DNA of 64,000 bases from Tillandsia leiboldiana (Eukaryota; Streptophyta; Magnoliopsida; Poales; Bromeliaceae). Shown piece after piece: positions 44,601-55,704 of this stretch (position 1 is its first letter; each line of letters opens with the position of its first letter). The notes below the pieces were generated by a model that worked only from the letters and a program-made list of their open reading frames with translations, did not search any database and was not told where the DNA came from. The stretch is from assembly GCA_029204045.2 (NCBI GenBank), contig CM055064.1, positions 3,743,766-3,807,765 of the forward strand, written 5' to 3'. Both the position numbers and the translations under genes were made by a program.

Positions 44601-47235
44601 TGCCAGCGAAAACGACAGCTCCCGAATTTCTAGCTGCTAAAAGTGCCTATTCAAGAAAGTGTAGAAGTGCAACAGTCATGAGCACTTCATTTATTCAAAT
44701 TATTCAAGATTCACAACATAGTACAGAGGAAGAGAAAGATAAACAGTAATAGAATATCCTGCACGTGATCAATGTAACAAACTCGCTTTTCTCTTAGGAA
44801 CTGTGTTGAAAAGCTTTATCTAGCTGAAACTACAACAATTAATCTCAATAGATGGGAGAAACCCTCCTTACAGCAATAAAGAATGTTTTGTCTCCCAATT
44901 CAGAGAAGAAGATCAGCAAAAAGGCCTGCAAAGTTATATTAACAGCATAGACGGCATTAGAAACGCAAAAGACATGATCGATGAATAATTGGAGCATATA
45001 TATTGGTAAATTTCAGTTTGTAGAGGTTTTGGTCTTCTAAAGTATCATCTATACATGTGGAAAGGCTTTGTTCCCGCATTAATTAAAGCTCCTTAATGCA
45101 AATGATGAAACAGATCATCTCGATCCTTCAGCATTGAACAAGTTTATGAATAGTTACTATTATTTCTCTGTTTGTCCTTTTCTACATATCGTAGGAAAAA
45201 TAGCCGAAAACACTTTTTCATCAATCAAGTTTTTGTCTACTGATATTTATAATCTATCAATTTCCAACCAACGGATATGCAAAAGGATGATATACTCTTG
45301 TTTTCAGTGTGAGTACTACCACCGATAAGTTATCAATTATATCCATCAGCTCATCACGAGCAAAACCTGTATGTTGAGTGTATACCAGTATCTTGTTTTT
45401 TTTTTTTTTTTTTTCTGAGAAAATGGTGGTATACCCCATTTATATTAATAAGAAAGAAAATCGTGTACAAGAAAAGACCAACATCGACCCATAAAGTTGG
45501 AAAATTCTCAACTTCATCATATCAATTTTGTTTTCCCTATTGAAAAGCTCAACTTCTCCCTATCTAATTCATTGCCATGGCCATGCATTTAGAAATACCC
45601 GGATCTCCATAATTCAATGTTTCACAAAAGTAAAGCTTTACGATCACTTGCAGAAAATTGCCGTAGCAAGAAAAACAAATAAGAAAAAAAACCTATTTAC
45701 AGTTCATTTTAGGGTAAACTTCAATTTGCCCTCCTGTGGTTTAGCTCATTTTCATTTTGCCACTCCGTGGTTTAAAAAGTTGCACTAACCACCCTATGAT
45801 TTTATCTCTATTTTTATCCAAAAAATCTACAATCAAATAGGATAGTAAAGTACAATTTTTTAAACTACTAAGTAGTAAAGTGAAAATGAGCTAAACCACA
45901 GAGGGGCAAATTGAAGTTCACCCTTCATTTTACATGTGAATAGGGAATTATATGCTTGTTCCTAGGCATAATCATGTTATAGATCCTTTTATGGAGCATG
46001 ATTAACTAAAAGATCAAGAAAAGAGAGAGAGAGTATTTTTTTTTTTTCTTCTTATTTCAGAAGAGCAGACAAAACATGCAGATTTCATGAAAGAAAAGAA
46101 CAAATTGTCAAACTGACGCAAAAGGAAGTTCTCCTAACTGAAGCAAAACCTGTACTAATATCACCAAGATCCCCCATATAACTAATCAGCTGAGCTCCGG
46201 CAAATTCCGTACTTGCAATCGCCTGCTGAGAGTCTTGCAACATAAGCAACACTGTTAGGATTGTCAATTTAAGCCCACTCGGAAAACCGGAAACTTCTTG
46301 GAGTTTATCTTCCGTCGAATGGCCGTAGTTCATCAACTCGAGAGTGGTCTCACTGCCATTGTCGACGCATCTGAGGTCCTACCATATAAATTCAAATCCA
46401 GATAATCTTGAGAATAGTTCAAATGCAGAGGAGAATGAGCTAAAAAAGATCAACAAAGACAATATAAGCTCATGCAAGGAAGCTTCTAAGAGAATTCGTA
46501 GGTAAGAACGTATAGAACCGACCCGAACCGAACAATAGACCATTTTGAATCAGCTACCCAATCTTTCAAAATTTGAATTTTACTAGCCAACCATTCACTT
46601 CGCTTGATTTGAGTCGGTCAACGACACAAAATTTGAATGTGTCATTTATCTTTACATATTTAGTCAGTATACTTCATGCAATTCTCACAGCTATAAATTT
46701 ATTAAAGTAATATCATATTATCTACTCATGCCTCGGGGTTTGGTTTGATGTATTTAAATTCAAATGATGCAGTAGTCGAAACTACGCCATAAGCTTATAT
46801 TTTAACATGGTATCAGAATATTTAATTTAAATCTGCGTCACAGGCTTAAGTTTTTGAAGAATGAATAACGATTGTTTCATATAATTTAACACTAACAACG
46901 AACGCGACGAAAGCGAAGATCGAAGAGCTTACAATGTCAGGTGAACTTGAAGGTATCTGCCGGGTGCGGCTGAGCAGTCTTTCAGAGTTAAGTTTGCAAC
47001 TGCAGAATGTTGACGACGACCTGATTTTGCTTCAGACGGGATGGGAAAATAATCTGGGGTCTAAGTTTAATATTTCGGGAGACAAATTCGAGAGAAATTA
47101 CCTGCGGGGGTAGCTACCGCAGAAGAGCCTCTGCGTCGGAGAAGCAGAGGAAATTGGAGATGTCGATCGCTTCGTTGGGCGGAGAGAATGAAAGTCGGCG
47201 CCGATTAGCGCCCCGCATATATTTAAAGTCGGCAT
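41618..47235 (-). CDS. Chloroplast Mn2+ transporter, GDT1/UPF0016 family (PAM71/CMT1-like), 12 exons
   Basis: Exons in transcript order: 47235-47102, 46999-46933, 46378-46139, 44925-44872, 44646-44585, 44166-44098, 43674-43623, 43535-43461, 42635-42506, 42392-42322, 42197-42150, 41689-41618. All are GT-AG with closing phases, giving 357 residues. The Ser/Arg-rich N-terminus (MPTLNICGALIGADFHSLRP...) looks like a plastid transit peptide. Both family signatures are present: ELGDKT (156-161) and EWGDKS (284-289), whose acidic residues carry Mn2+/Ca2+. Helices such as ALLAARNSGAVVFAGTFGALA, AMTVVSVVLG and SPLGVIGGALAGHALATL match the plant chloroplast branch. PAM71 sits in thylakoids and CMT1 in the inner envelope, both supplying Mn to photosystem II; which of the two this is cannot be decided by eye. 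Intron 3 carries a MITE. No disruption is seen. Confidence 0.93.
45712..45923. mobile_element. Mutator-like MITE in intron 3 of the Mn2+ transporter gene
   Basis: A 212-bp element with inverted ends GGGTAAACTTCAATTTGCCC and the reverse complement of GGGTGAACTTCAATTTGCCC. Identical 9-mers TTCATTTTA flank it (45703-45711 and 45924-45932). It lies mid-intron, far from both splice sites. Confidence 0.92.
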
Positions 47236-47238
47236 TGC

Positions 47239-47270
47239 GATCTCTCTCTCTCTCTCTCTCTCTCTCTGTG
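47239..47270. repeat. (CT)n/(GA)n microsatellite in the leader of the Mn2+ transporter gene
   Basis: Read as GA repeat on the minus (sense) strand, ending only a few bases before the predicted ATG at 47235. Length variation here could affect translation; that is an inference. Confidence 0.9.
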
Positions 47271-47369
47271 GGGAGAGAGGAGAGGAAGAGGAGGAGGAGG
47301 GAAGTAGAGTGTTTTGGTATTGGAGGAGAAGAGGAACATTTTTATTTAGTGAGAAGATAAGGAGTGTGG

Positions 47370-47440
47370 GGAAGGGGTCGGCCCCTGTGGCGCGCGCGCT
47401 GCACAGGTGTCCGATCAGATGGGGCCCACCGTCTGATCGT
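47370..47440 (-). promoter_or_regulatory. Putative promoter of the Mn2+ transporter gene
   Basis: A GC-rich, TATA-less stretch with a GGGGCCCAC motif near 47421. Its minus strand contains TGGGCC, the TCP site II core common upstream of plant genes for organellar proteins. It is bounded by the transposon at 47446. No transcript evidence. Confidence 0.4.
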
Positions 47441-47445
47441 TAAGG

Positions 47446-47481
47446 TATTGTTTGAATTGGGAATAAGCTGGAATGAGTTAT

Positions 47482-47551
<70 letters not shown>

Positions 47552-48364
47552 TATAAAATAAAGGATAAGCCTGGTATAAAGTAAAAGTATGTTTGGTTGG
47601 AAATGAGGCTTAATTCTGATATAAGTAAAATAGTGTTTGGATTGGGGTTGAAGAATAAGGAGAAATAGAGAGTTGACTTTTATGGTAAAAAATTAAAATA
47701 TTCTTTTTTTTTTTAATATTTTTTTTAAAATTAAAATTTTAAAATTTATTCAAATTTTAATCTTTATTAATTTTAATTTTTATAAAAATTTTAAGTGGGA
47801 GTAAAAAAAAATGTTAATTTTAAAATATTAAGTAGGGGTAAAAATTTTAATTTATAAATTTATATAAATTTTAAAAAAATTATAAAAATATTGTATAAAT
47901 TTTAAAATTAATAATTTTTAAAAATAAAATAAAATTTTTAGATTTATTAAAATATAAAATTAAAAAAAATTAAAATTTATAAAATTTAAATATTTTTTAT
48001 AATTTAAAATTTTTTATTAAAAAAAAAAAAAAAAAAAACTCTGAAGCATAAAAGAAAAAAAAAACGAAAAAAAAAAAGAAAAAAAAAAAAAAAAAAAGGA
48101 AAACGCCCCTTCCTAAGGCAGGAGAGAGGGAGGGAGTAGAGGGGTTGGGTTATGGGGTTTGGAGGGGTTTTGGGGGGGTGGGGGGAATATCTCTCCCCCA
48201 AACCAGGAATATCCCCGTTTGGGAGGAATATCCCAAACGGGGGATATCCTAAAAGTGTTTGGGTATAAAGGGGATATCCCCTCTTTATACCCGGGGGATA
48301 TCCTAAAAGTGTTTGGGTATAAAGGGGATATCCCCTCTTTATACCCATTCCAAACACTGCCTTA
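47446..48364. mobile_element. Deletion derivative of the Harbinger element, 0.92 kb
   Basis: Ends GGTATTGTTTGAATTGGG and the reverse complement of GGCAGTGTTTGGAATGGG. TTA-type trinucleotides lie at both borders (TTAA on the left, CTTAG on the right). The left 200 bases match the left of the 6.5-kb element ('GATAAGCCTGGTATAAAG', 'AATGAGGCTTAA', 'GAAGAATAAGG'). The right 190 bases match its right subterminal block (GGGGATATCCCC, GTTTGGGTATAAAGGGG). Both transposon genes are gone and a (TA)n array sits at 47484-47547. It lies between two divergent genes. Confidence 0.85.
48248..48350. repeat. Tandem 52-bp duplication within the derivative
   Basis: 'GATATCCTAAAAGTGTTTGG' plus 'GTATAAAGGGGATATCCCCT' appears twice in tandem (starting near 48242 and 48294), doubling the subterminal palindrome. 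Confidence 0.85.
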
Positions 48365-48375
48365 GAAAATTACTA

Positions 48376-48548
<173 letters not shown>

Positions 48549-48559
48549 CAAATTGAAGA

Positions 48560-48900
48560 TAAGGGAGCTAATCTTAATTTCTTTTTTTTTTTTGGCTCAT
48601 TAAAATATCAAATTGGAAACTTTAGCTCGTATTCAACTCACTTACCAAGGGTTGTTTGGATCGGAAAAGAAAATTCTGAGAGAAAAAAAATATATCAAAA
48701 ATCTCTATTTTAATTTTTTTTATTTAATTAAAAGTAAAGTAATTTTTTCTAAATTTATTTTCCAAATTTATGATAAATTATTCCTTTTATTTTTTGAATT
48801 TTTTTAGAAAAATAACAAATTCAAATTTTTAATTGAGCAGTTCGGTTTTGGAGCTAAACAATGGCAGGTGAAAAAGACCATTTCCAGCGGTAACGTGCAA
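48560..48900. other. Upstream region of the BAG6-like gene
   Basis: AT-rich, no ORF or transposon end recognised. GC content rises after 48850 toward the core promoter. Confidence 0.5.
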
Positions 48901-48955
48901 CGTCAGCATCGATTCACGAAGAAAGGTCGAGAAGGAAGCGTTGACGGAATTTCAA

Positions 48956-48993
48956 TTCAGGAAACCTCTCGAAACCCCCACACCCTTCTCGAA
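48956..48993 (+). promoter_or_regulatory. Pair of heat-shock elements in the BAG6-like promoter
   Basis: Two perfect TTCnnGAA cores: TTCAGGAA (48956-48963) and TTCTCGAA (48986-48993). Extra TTC/GAA units are nearby (TTCAATTC at 48951-48958, CTCGAAACC at 48969-48977). They lie just upstream of the TATA box, the standard place for HSF binding in plant heat-inducible genes. Confidence 0.7.
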
Positions 48994-49001
48994 ACCAGTA
49001 G

Positions 49002-49010
49002 ACTATAAAT
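49002..49010 (+). promoter_or_regulatory. TATA box of the BAG6-like gene
   Basis: ACTATAAAT lies ten bases after the second heat-shock element. Transcription should begin near 49035; the downstream leader is GC-richer and contains CTAGGGTTTG. Confidence 0.75.
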
Positions 49011-49178
49011 ACGCACAACTCCGACCCCATTACCCCCATTCAAAAAAAATATCGTGATATCCCAACACTTCAACGAAGCGCTAGGGTTTGTGGATCGCGC
49101 TCGCTCCGGTATCCGAGTCGCTTGATCCCCGTTCGATCGCTCGGAGAATCGTTCGAATTTCGTATATTTCTCCGATCG

Positions 49179-50034
49179 GTGAGTAATTCGTTCGTATTGC
49201 TCGTTGAATCGAATTGTCTTAGTTAGGAAATTGTGGATTTTGTTGAAGTTTATTGCATTAACTATTTGTTTAGCTAAAGAGATTGTGAATTTGTTAGTTA
49301 TTAATGTGTAATACTTGATAAAATTTGATAATTTGTTGAAATTTTCTGATTTAATTGAGTGAAATAGCTTAAATTAAACGAAGTGAAAGTTGAGTGATGT
49401 TTAATGATCTATAGTTCGGGGGTCTCCGAATTGTTATTCTTAATTTTTGCTGCATTTGTGAAATGCTTATCTTTGAGATAATTGTTAGGATAGTTCAGAT
49501 TCCTGTTCTTGGTTCGCAATTAGTTAATTGTTAGAGAACGGACGCGAATTGGTAAATTTGGGGGCTTTGATTTGTGGAATAGAGAATAAGGTATTTGTTT
49601 GAGCTGTTTCGACTCTTCGATCGCAGTATAGCTATAATGTGTATAGATGAGAGCTTTTTATACAATTGCTGACCATGTGGGCTTCAGAATGAGTAGGAAA
49701 TTTTTGTTATGAAACATGATTGGAAAAAGAAAAAGAAAAAAAAGACTGGATAATTCACATAAATCATGTTTAATATACTTGATTTTGTTTTTGGTGAATT
49801 CAAGCTCAGGATTATAAGTTAGTGAGGTTTTAAGCTCAAAATGTTTTTATGTTTGTGTTCACGGATCACATCTTAATGGCTTTCATGGTTACGGCTCCTA
49901 GAACAATAGAAATAATTAGTTGTTGTGGACATAAGTTAATATTTTAAGTACTTTTGATTGTATGCTTTATGTGACCTCCTCCTTTTTTTGCATTGCAATG
50001 CTTCTTAAAAATCGTATAATTTTTCGTCTTACAG
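49179..50034 (+). other. 5' UTR intron of the BAG6-like gene
   Basis: Donor CGATCG|GTGAGT at 49178/49179 and acceptor TCTTACAG ending at 50034 remove 856 bases of T-rich sequence with no ORF. The second leader exon (50035-50120) leads to the ATG. Confidence 0.75.
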
Positions 50035-50120
50035 GTAATCTGCACGATAACAGAACAGACATTTGTTGGTTTCATAGTACCTTTCCCTTGGTTCTTACTC
50101 TTATCTCAAACTGGTAAATA

Positions 50121-53100
50121 ATGTACCCAGCTTATAAATACATGGACCCATACTATCACCCTCATCACAGAGATCACTCTCCGAGTCCGTATAACCAATA
50201 CCCTAATTGGGAGACCACGCCTCCTCAAATGAGAGTAGACCATTCTTCGCCAACCCATCCTTTTGGTTCTTGGCCTTATAACTCAAACCCAGTTGAATTT
50301 AATACTTGCTGTAACCGTAACTACCCACCTGGGTTTTACAGTTATAGACCTCCATACCCTCATTATCCACCACCTCCTCAATTACATTATCATGGTCCAT
50401 ATCCGCCTTACCCTGAATCGTACCCTGCTTATTTTGTTCCCCCACCTCATTACTCGGATAACCAAGCTCAATATGATTATGACAAGGGTAGAGGCCAATG
50501 CTGTGGGTGCCCGAACCATGTTTATCATTGGAGAGACAGTAACAATGTGAAGATTGAAGAGCAAACACCTGAGACTGAGCAGAGTAATAACAGCAAAAAC
50601 ACTGATTTGATTCGGTTGCCAAATTATTCGCATCCGGTTGTCTGGTTCCCGCCAAATGATTTGAAGGATACGGAGAGCAACAAGATTTCTGAAGCACAGC
50701 CTGAGAGTTGGACTAGGTGGGTTCCTCTAGACATGAATAGTTTGAAGGGTTTGAAGCAGGAGGGAGATGATAGAGGCCGTTTGATGAGCAAGCAGAAGGC
50801 GGCACCATTCTCATGGCCGATAATTTGGGTTCCTGGTTATGATAAACAAGATGATGCAGTTAAAGATTTGAAGGATATCAATGTTAACCCAAAAACTTCG
50901 GAAGGTTTTCCTTCACCAAAGATCAAGATCATTCCACTTAATTTTGGTGAAAATGAGAATAATGTGAATAAACCTGTTCCTGAGAAGGATAAGGTGGAAA
51001 CACGTGGGCATCTGGAAGCCGTGACTGAGAAGGAAGTGAATGGTAATACCATTCCAGTTCTGGAGATGAAAGAAAGTGATGAAAAGAAGCTGAGCCTTGA
51101 TGGGAAGAGAAAGGCCAACATCCATGCAAAGAAGGATGATAATGGAACCGATTTTTTGGGTAGCAAACAATCATCGCCTGCCAAGTTTTCAAAGTTGCCT
51201 CCTGTATGTTTAAGGGTGGATCCATTGCCTAAAATGAAGTCTATAAATGGTCTGTTGAGATCTCCTAACCTACCTAGTCGCAAGGAAAAGGAGAGTGCTC
51301 AGAAGGAGAAAGAACAAATCCAGACTGAGAATGCGCCCAAGGAAAAGATCCATGAGACTGTGCCGGTTGTTTTTGTGAAAGGTGTGCCAGAGAGAAGTGC
51401 AGAGGTTGGTGGAGAAAAATATGGTGGGAAAAGCAAAGATGACAGTAAAGGCAAAGACAACAGTAAACCAGCAGAGAGGAAGGCTTTTGAGGAAGCGAAG
51501 TTGGAGAAAGAGAAACAAGTTTTTGAGGAGAACAAAGAATGCAAGGAGAAAATAAAAGGCGGAAAAGTTCAGGCAAGAAAGCAACGAAGGGAATTTTCAG
51601 AAATTGAAGCCGCAACTCTTATTCAGTCTGCTTACAGGGGCTATGAGGTTAGGAAATGGCAACCGTTGCAGAAACTTCGGAAGATAAAGTGTGTTCAAGA
51701 ACAGGTGGGAGAAGTGAGGAAGCGAATAGAAAACCTCGGAGCTTCTTCAGAGATGGATGCCAAGCAGTGCATGATTATTGGTGAAACCATTATGAATTTG
51801 CTATTGCAACTTGATACAATTCAGGTGTGCACCATATTCCCTTTCTTTTACTTTTCTTTTACCTTCTTTGCTTAGGTTGTTACAACTTTGGTAATATGTG
51901 CCCTAAATTTAATATCCATGTAAGGAACATTTCTAGGAAAAGAAACTTACTCTAGATTATGTTGGTTGATTTATGCTGTTTTTCCTGTCTGCAATTGATA
52001 AGTAATTTAGCATGATAGTTTTGCTCTTATTAACGCTAATAATTAGGAAAATGTTTTTGCTTATTTTCCTGTCACTAATACTAAATCTCACTAACAGACC
52101 ATACACCCAAGTGTGAGAGAGGCGAGGAAATCTGTGGCCAAGGAGCTTATTTGCTTACAAGAGAAGCTTGATTCTTTGAGCGAACAATTGACTACAACGG
52201 ATGAATTTGTGAAGGTTGAAGAACGAAGCACTAACAAAGATGCTGCAGAGCAAGCCTCTTTTGCCACTTTTGAGGAAGCGTGTGCAGAGGCATCTGATGA
52301 AAACCATGTCGCACCCTTTACTGGGAGTGAGAAATCCGACACTGTGCAATGGAAGCATGAAGAGATATTAGAAGAAGGTGAAGCAAAGGAGTCCGCATCA
52401 GAAAAATCCATGCAAGCGAAAGATGATATGGTTTCCACGTCACCCAATGGCTACAAAGATGCGCCTGATGCTCTGTCTTTAGAATCTGAATTGGCAAGTG
52501 AAATACCATCCATTGCAGCAGAGGCAGGCACAAAGCCTCCAGCTTCTTTAGTCGCAGAAGCTGAAGAGGTGATTTCTGCTCCCAGAGAAGCACCAGCAGA
52601 AACAGAAGGGGCTTTCTCTGTGAAAATGCAAGCTTCTGATTCTGTTACTGGAGAAGATACAAAATCTGACAAAGTAGAGGAGAAGACGTTGGATGAGCCG
52701 TCGATGGCTGCAGAAAATAAAGAGGAAGCTGAAGATTATAATCTTGCATCTACAGGCATAAATATGGAAGAGTTTCCTTTAGTTCAGGAGGTATCTCTGG
52801 GAAAATCATCAGTAAATTCTTCTGGGAGTGGCGACATACTGGCTGTGGCTGTATCTCAGGAAACTGAGTGTACGGCTGATGTTGTAGCATCTGCCAAACC
52901 CTTTACAGAAGAAAATGAAGCCAATTCTGATGCTTCAGCACCTCTAGTTCAGAATATTGAAGCTGATACTAAACAAGAAGAGCTTGAGACAGCACAGTTC
53001 GCGGGAGAAAATGTATCCAGTTCTCAGGCTGCGGAACCTGTGGCTCAGAACATTGAAGCTGATGCTAAACAAGAAGAGCTTCAGACACCACCACCGGTAG

Positions 53101-53756
53101 AAGAAAGCAGCCTCACAGAAAATGCTTCGGAAGTTAGAGTAGTTGATGATAATACTTATACTGCAGCTCTTGTGCATCCAGAAACTGCCGATCTTGGTTC
53201 TTCCGCGGAACCAGAGAAGAACCTTGAGATGCATCGAATAGAGGATGACTCGACTTTGGTGCAAGATTCAACTTTATTATGCGAGGGCGATCGCAATTCA
53301 GGAGAGAATCTCAAAAATGGAAGCGAAACGAGCAAAATGGTAGGAGCTAATTTTAATGTGTCTGATGAGCAGAGGCAAGGAGATGCTCATTTTGAAGGCC
53401 AAACTTCTCAGCCTGCTATAGAAGCACGTATCAAAGCTGAAGACACTGAAGCTCTAAAAGAAGAGGGAGTCGAATCCACTGCTGAGATATTATCAGCCCC
53501 TACAATTGACTCGATCCAAACTGTCAATTCGAGCAACGAAAAGAAGTTGATGGAGGAGAATGAGAAGCTGAAAGAGATGTTACAGAAATTTCTCGACTTG
53601 GGTAAAGATCACTTAGCGGTTGTTTCGGACCTGGGCGATAGAGTTAAGGACTTGGAGAGAAAGCTAGCGCAGAAGAAGAAGAAGAAGAAGAAGAGGGTAA
53701 AGGTGATGGTAAACAAGCTGAAGAGTTCCTCTCCTAATATAGTGGCATGCTGTTGA
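50121..53756 (+). CDS. BAG family molecular chaperone regulator 6-like (calmodulin-binding), two coding exons
   Basis: Exons 50121-51824 and 52098-53756 (GT-AG, phase 0) give 1,120 residues, similar to Arabidopsis BAG6. The first 120 residues are Tyr/Pro/His-rich. A charged linker follows. An IQ motif (AATLIQSAYRGYEVRKWQPL, about 496-515) joins directly to a BAG domain (about 517-605, ending TIHPSVREARKSVAKELICL), split by the intron. The C-terminal 450 residues are acidic and repetitive (QNIEADTKQEEL twice), then a coiled coil (NEKLKEMLQKFLDLG...), a Lys run and a terminal Cys-Cys. BAG domains bind the Hsp70 ATPase domain and trigger nucleotide exchange; plant BAG6 also binds Ca2+-free calmodulin and acts in heat and fungal responses. 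Heat induction here is inferred from the promoter. Confidence 0.93.
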
Positions 53757-53863
53757 GCAACAATTTGTAGAAAAGTATGGATACGAAAAAAAATTGCTAC
53801 ATGTAATGTTACTCCTCGGCTTCCGTCGTTTTTGTACGGTATTGTTTCTTTCGAATACAGTAC

Positions 53864-53869
53864 AATAAA
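53864..53869 (+). terminator. Poly(A) signal of the BAG6-like gene
   Basis: AATAAA lies 108 bases after the stop, followed by T-rich sequence. Confidence 0.75.
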
Positions 53870-53879
53870 GCGTATTTTT

Positions 53880-54511
53880 GTACTTAAATGTTTGTTCTAA
53901 TGGTATGCCATTTGAATTTCGGAAACTGACGTTGCGGCACATATAATGTAGCTGAAATAGGTTGTAAGGTTTGGAAGCTCTTAAATGGTGTTCTACTTGT
54001 TATATCATTAGTATGTTTATGGCAATGTAAGTACTACTGCTGTTATTACTAGTTCTACTTATTGGTTGAATCAGTGGTCAGTTATACTCCAACCATGCAG
54101 GTTTAGTTTGAGATTTAAATTAATTATAAAACTCATTTAGAGGGCCATGGCTGAGTAGGGCTTCTTCAGTTAACTGGAAAGTCCTCAAGCTTCTGGTAAG
54201 GGAAAAAAAAATCCAAAATGAAGAAGTTCTATTTTTTTTTTTTTTTTTTTTTTTTGTTATAGTAGAAGGCTTTTTTGTTGAAATATTGTTAGCTTGTATA
54301 AATTTACCTATAGTCGAATTAGATGTACTTTCTTCAAATTGAAAGAAAACTATAATAGGATTTGGAAATTTTTTTACTATAATTACTGAATTTGAATTTG
54401 AATTTGAATCAGGTTTTTTTTTTTTTTTTTTTCCTTGAGAGAGAGAGAGAGAGAGAAAGGTAGAGATAATCCACTTTGTTTATAAAAGAGAACTCTCCGA
54501 GAATGTGAAGC
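53880..54511. other. Intergenic spacer
   Basis: No gene. Poly(T) runs at 54230-54255 and 54414-54432, and a (GA)n run at 54440-54456. Confidence 0.55.
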
Positions 54512-54922
54512 AATTAAATTTATCTCAAATGGGGCTGGGCGGTGATTAATCGTAGGGTGTTAACCATGGACAGAATGCTCAAATGGGGCTGGGCGGGGTC
54601 TAGCATTTGCTCCTTCTGCCCTTGTACGGAGGAATCCGTCGATCACCTTTTTGCCTCCTGCATTGTTGTGCGCTTACTGCTGGCCTGCCTGCTTCCCAAC
54701 CACGCGTCGGCGGGTCGCTCCACCTCTGTATGTCAACTTTGGGATGCTTGCGTGTGCAACAAGAGCTCCCGTGGGAAGGAGGACCTCGTCGTGTTAGCGG
54801 CAGTGTGGTGGACTATCTGGTTGGAGCGGAACAACAGAAGGTTTGAGTCTGTCTCCCGGAATCCGGTGTTTCTGTGCACTTTAGCTCGTGACTTGGTAGC
54901 GTCCTGGTCGCAGTGGTGCCCT

Positions 54923-54987
<65 letters not shown>

Positions 54988-55090
54988 GCCTTGTTGCCTT
55001 GATCTTTGTAGCTAAATTCATCTCTGCAATTAATGAAGCGGCAGCATGCTGCCTTGCCCTCAAAAAAAAAAAATTAAATTTATCTCAAAT
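54512..55090 (+). mobile_element. 5'-truncated LINE with 19-bp target duplications
   Basis: The inserted sequence is 54531-55071, between identical 19-mers AATTAAATTTATCTCAAAT (54512-54530 and 55072-55090). It retains the 3' end of ORF2, a 58-base T run (54927-54984), a 3' tail 'AATGAAGCGGCAGCATGCTG' and a poly(A) end at 55062-55071. Confidence 0.95.
54544..54925 (+). pseudogene. LINE ORF2 C-terminal fragment (zf-RVT zinc-binding domain)
   Basis: Reads INRRVLTMDRMLKWGWAG...CSFCPCTEESVDHLFASC..., the C-x2-C...H-x4-C zinc-binding region found after plant LINE reverse transcriptases. It ends in the WWTIWLERNNRRFE block and a natural stop. It has no start of its own; it is a truncation product, not a gene. 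Confidence 0.85.
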
Positions 55091-55704
55091 ACTAACAATC
55101 AAGTTCTTGATCATCCAAAGTTCGCATCGGAATGAGAATATTAGTGGGCCATATCTGTTAGTGCGTATTTAGTTCGCGTTATGTAGTATTACAGATTATT
55201 TCGACATAACTAAATATCTAAAATTTCTGAATTAGATTACTACTGATTCTGTATTAGCGCGTTTGGTTTAAAATAATAAAATAATATTGAATGACAGTGT
55301 ATATAGAATTACTATATTTGATTCATTTTATAAAATTCAATAATCCTCACAATAAAATGTAGTCTATTTCAAAATTTCCTTTGTATTCAAATTTAATAAT
55401 ATTTTGTACTAAACTATAACCTAATATAATTTGTATTTGAATTTAAAATTTGAATTTAAATTAAAATTTTAAAATTTTAAATCTAAAATCTGAACAAAAA
55501 TATAAATTTCAATATTTTAATTTAAAATATAAATTTAAAATTTAAAATTTTAGAAATTTAAAGTTTAAAATTTAAAATATAAGTATAAATTAAAATTTTA
55601 AAATTTAAAATATAAGTATAAATTAAAATTTAAAATTTAAAATTAAAATTTGAAAATTTAAAAAACTAAACATTAAAATTTTAAATTTATAATTTTAAAA
55701 TTTT
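55091..55704. other. AT-rich spacer
   Basis: Runs of TTTAAAATTTAAAAT-type low complexity from 55430 to 55690. No gene. Confidence 0.5.

Noticed and set aside
50263..51615. Frames on both strands overlapping BAG6 exon 1
   Set aside because: They lie in other frames of a well-supported exon with the IQ and BAG domains and show no protein family.
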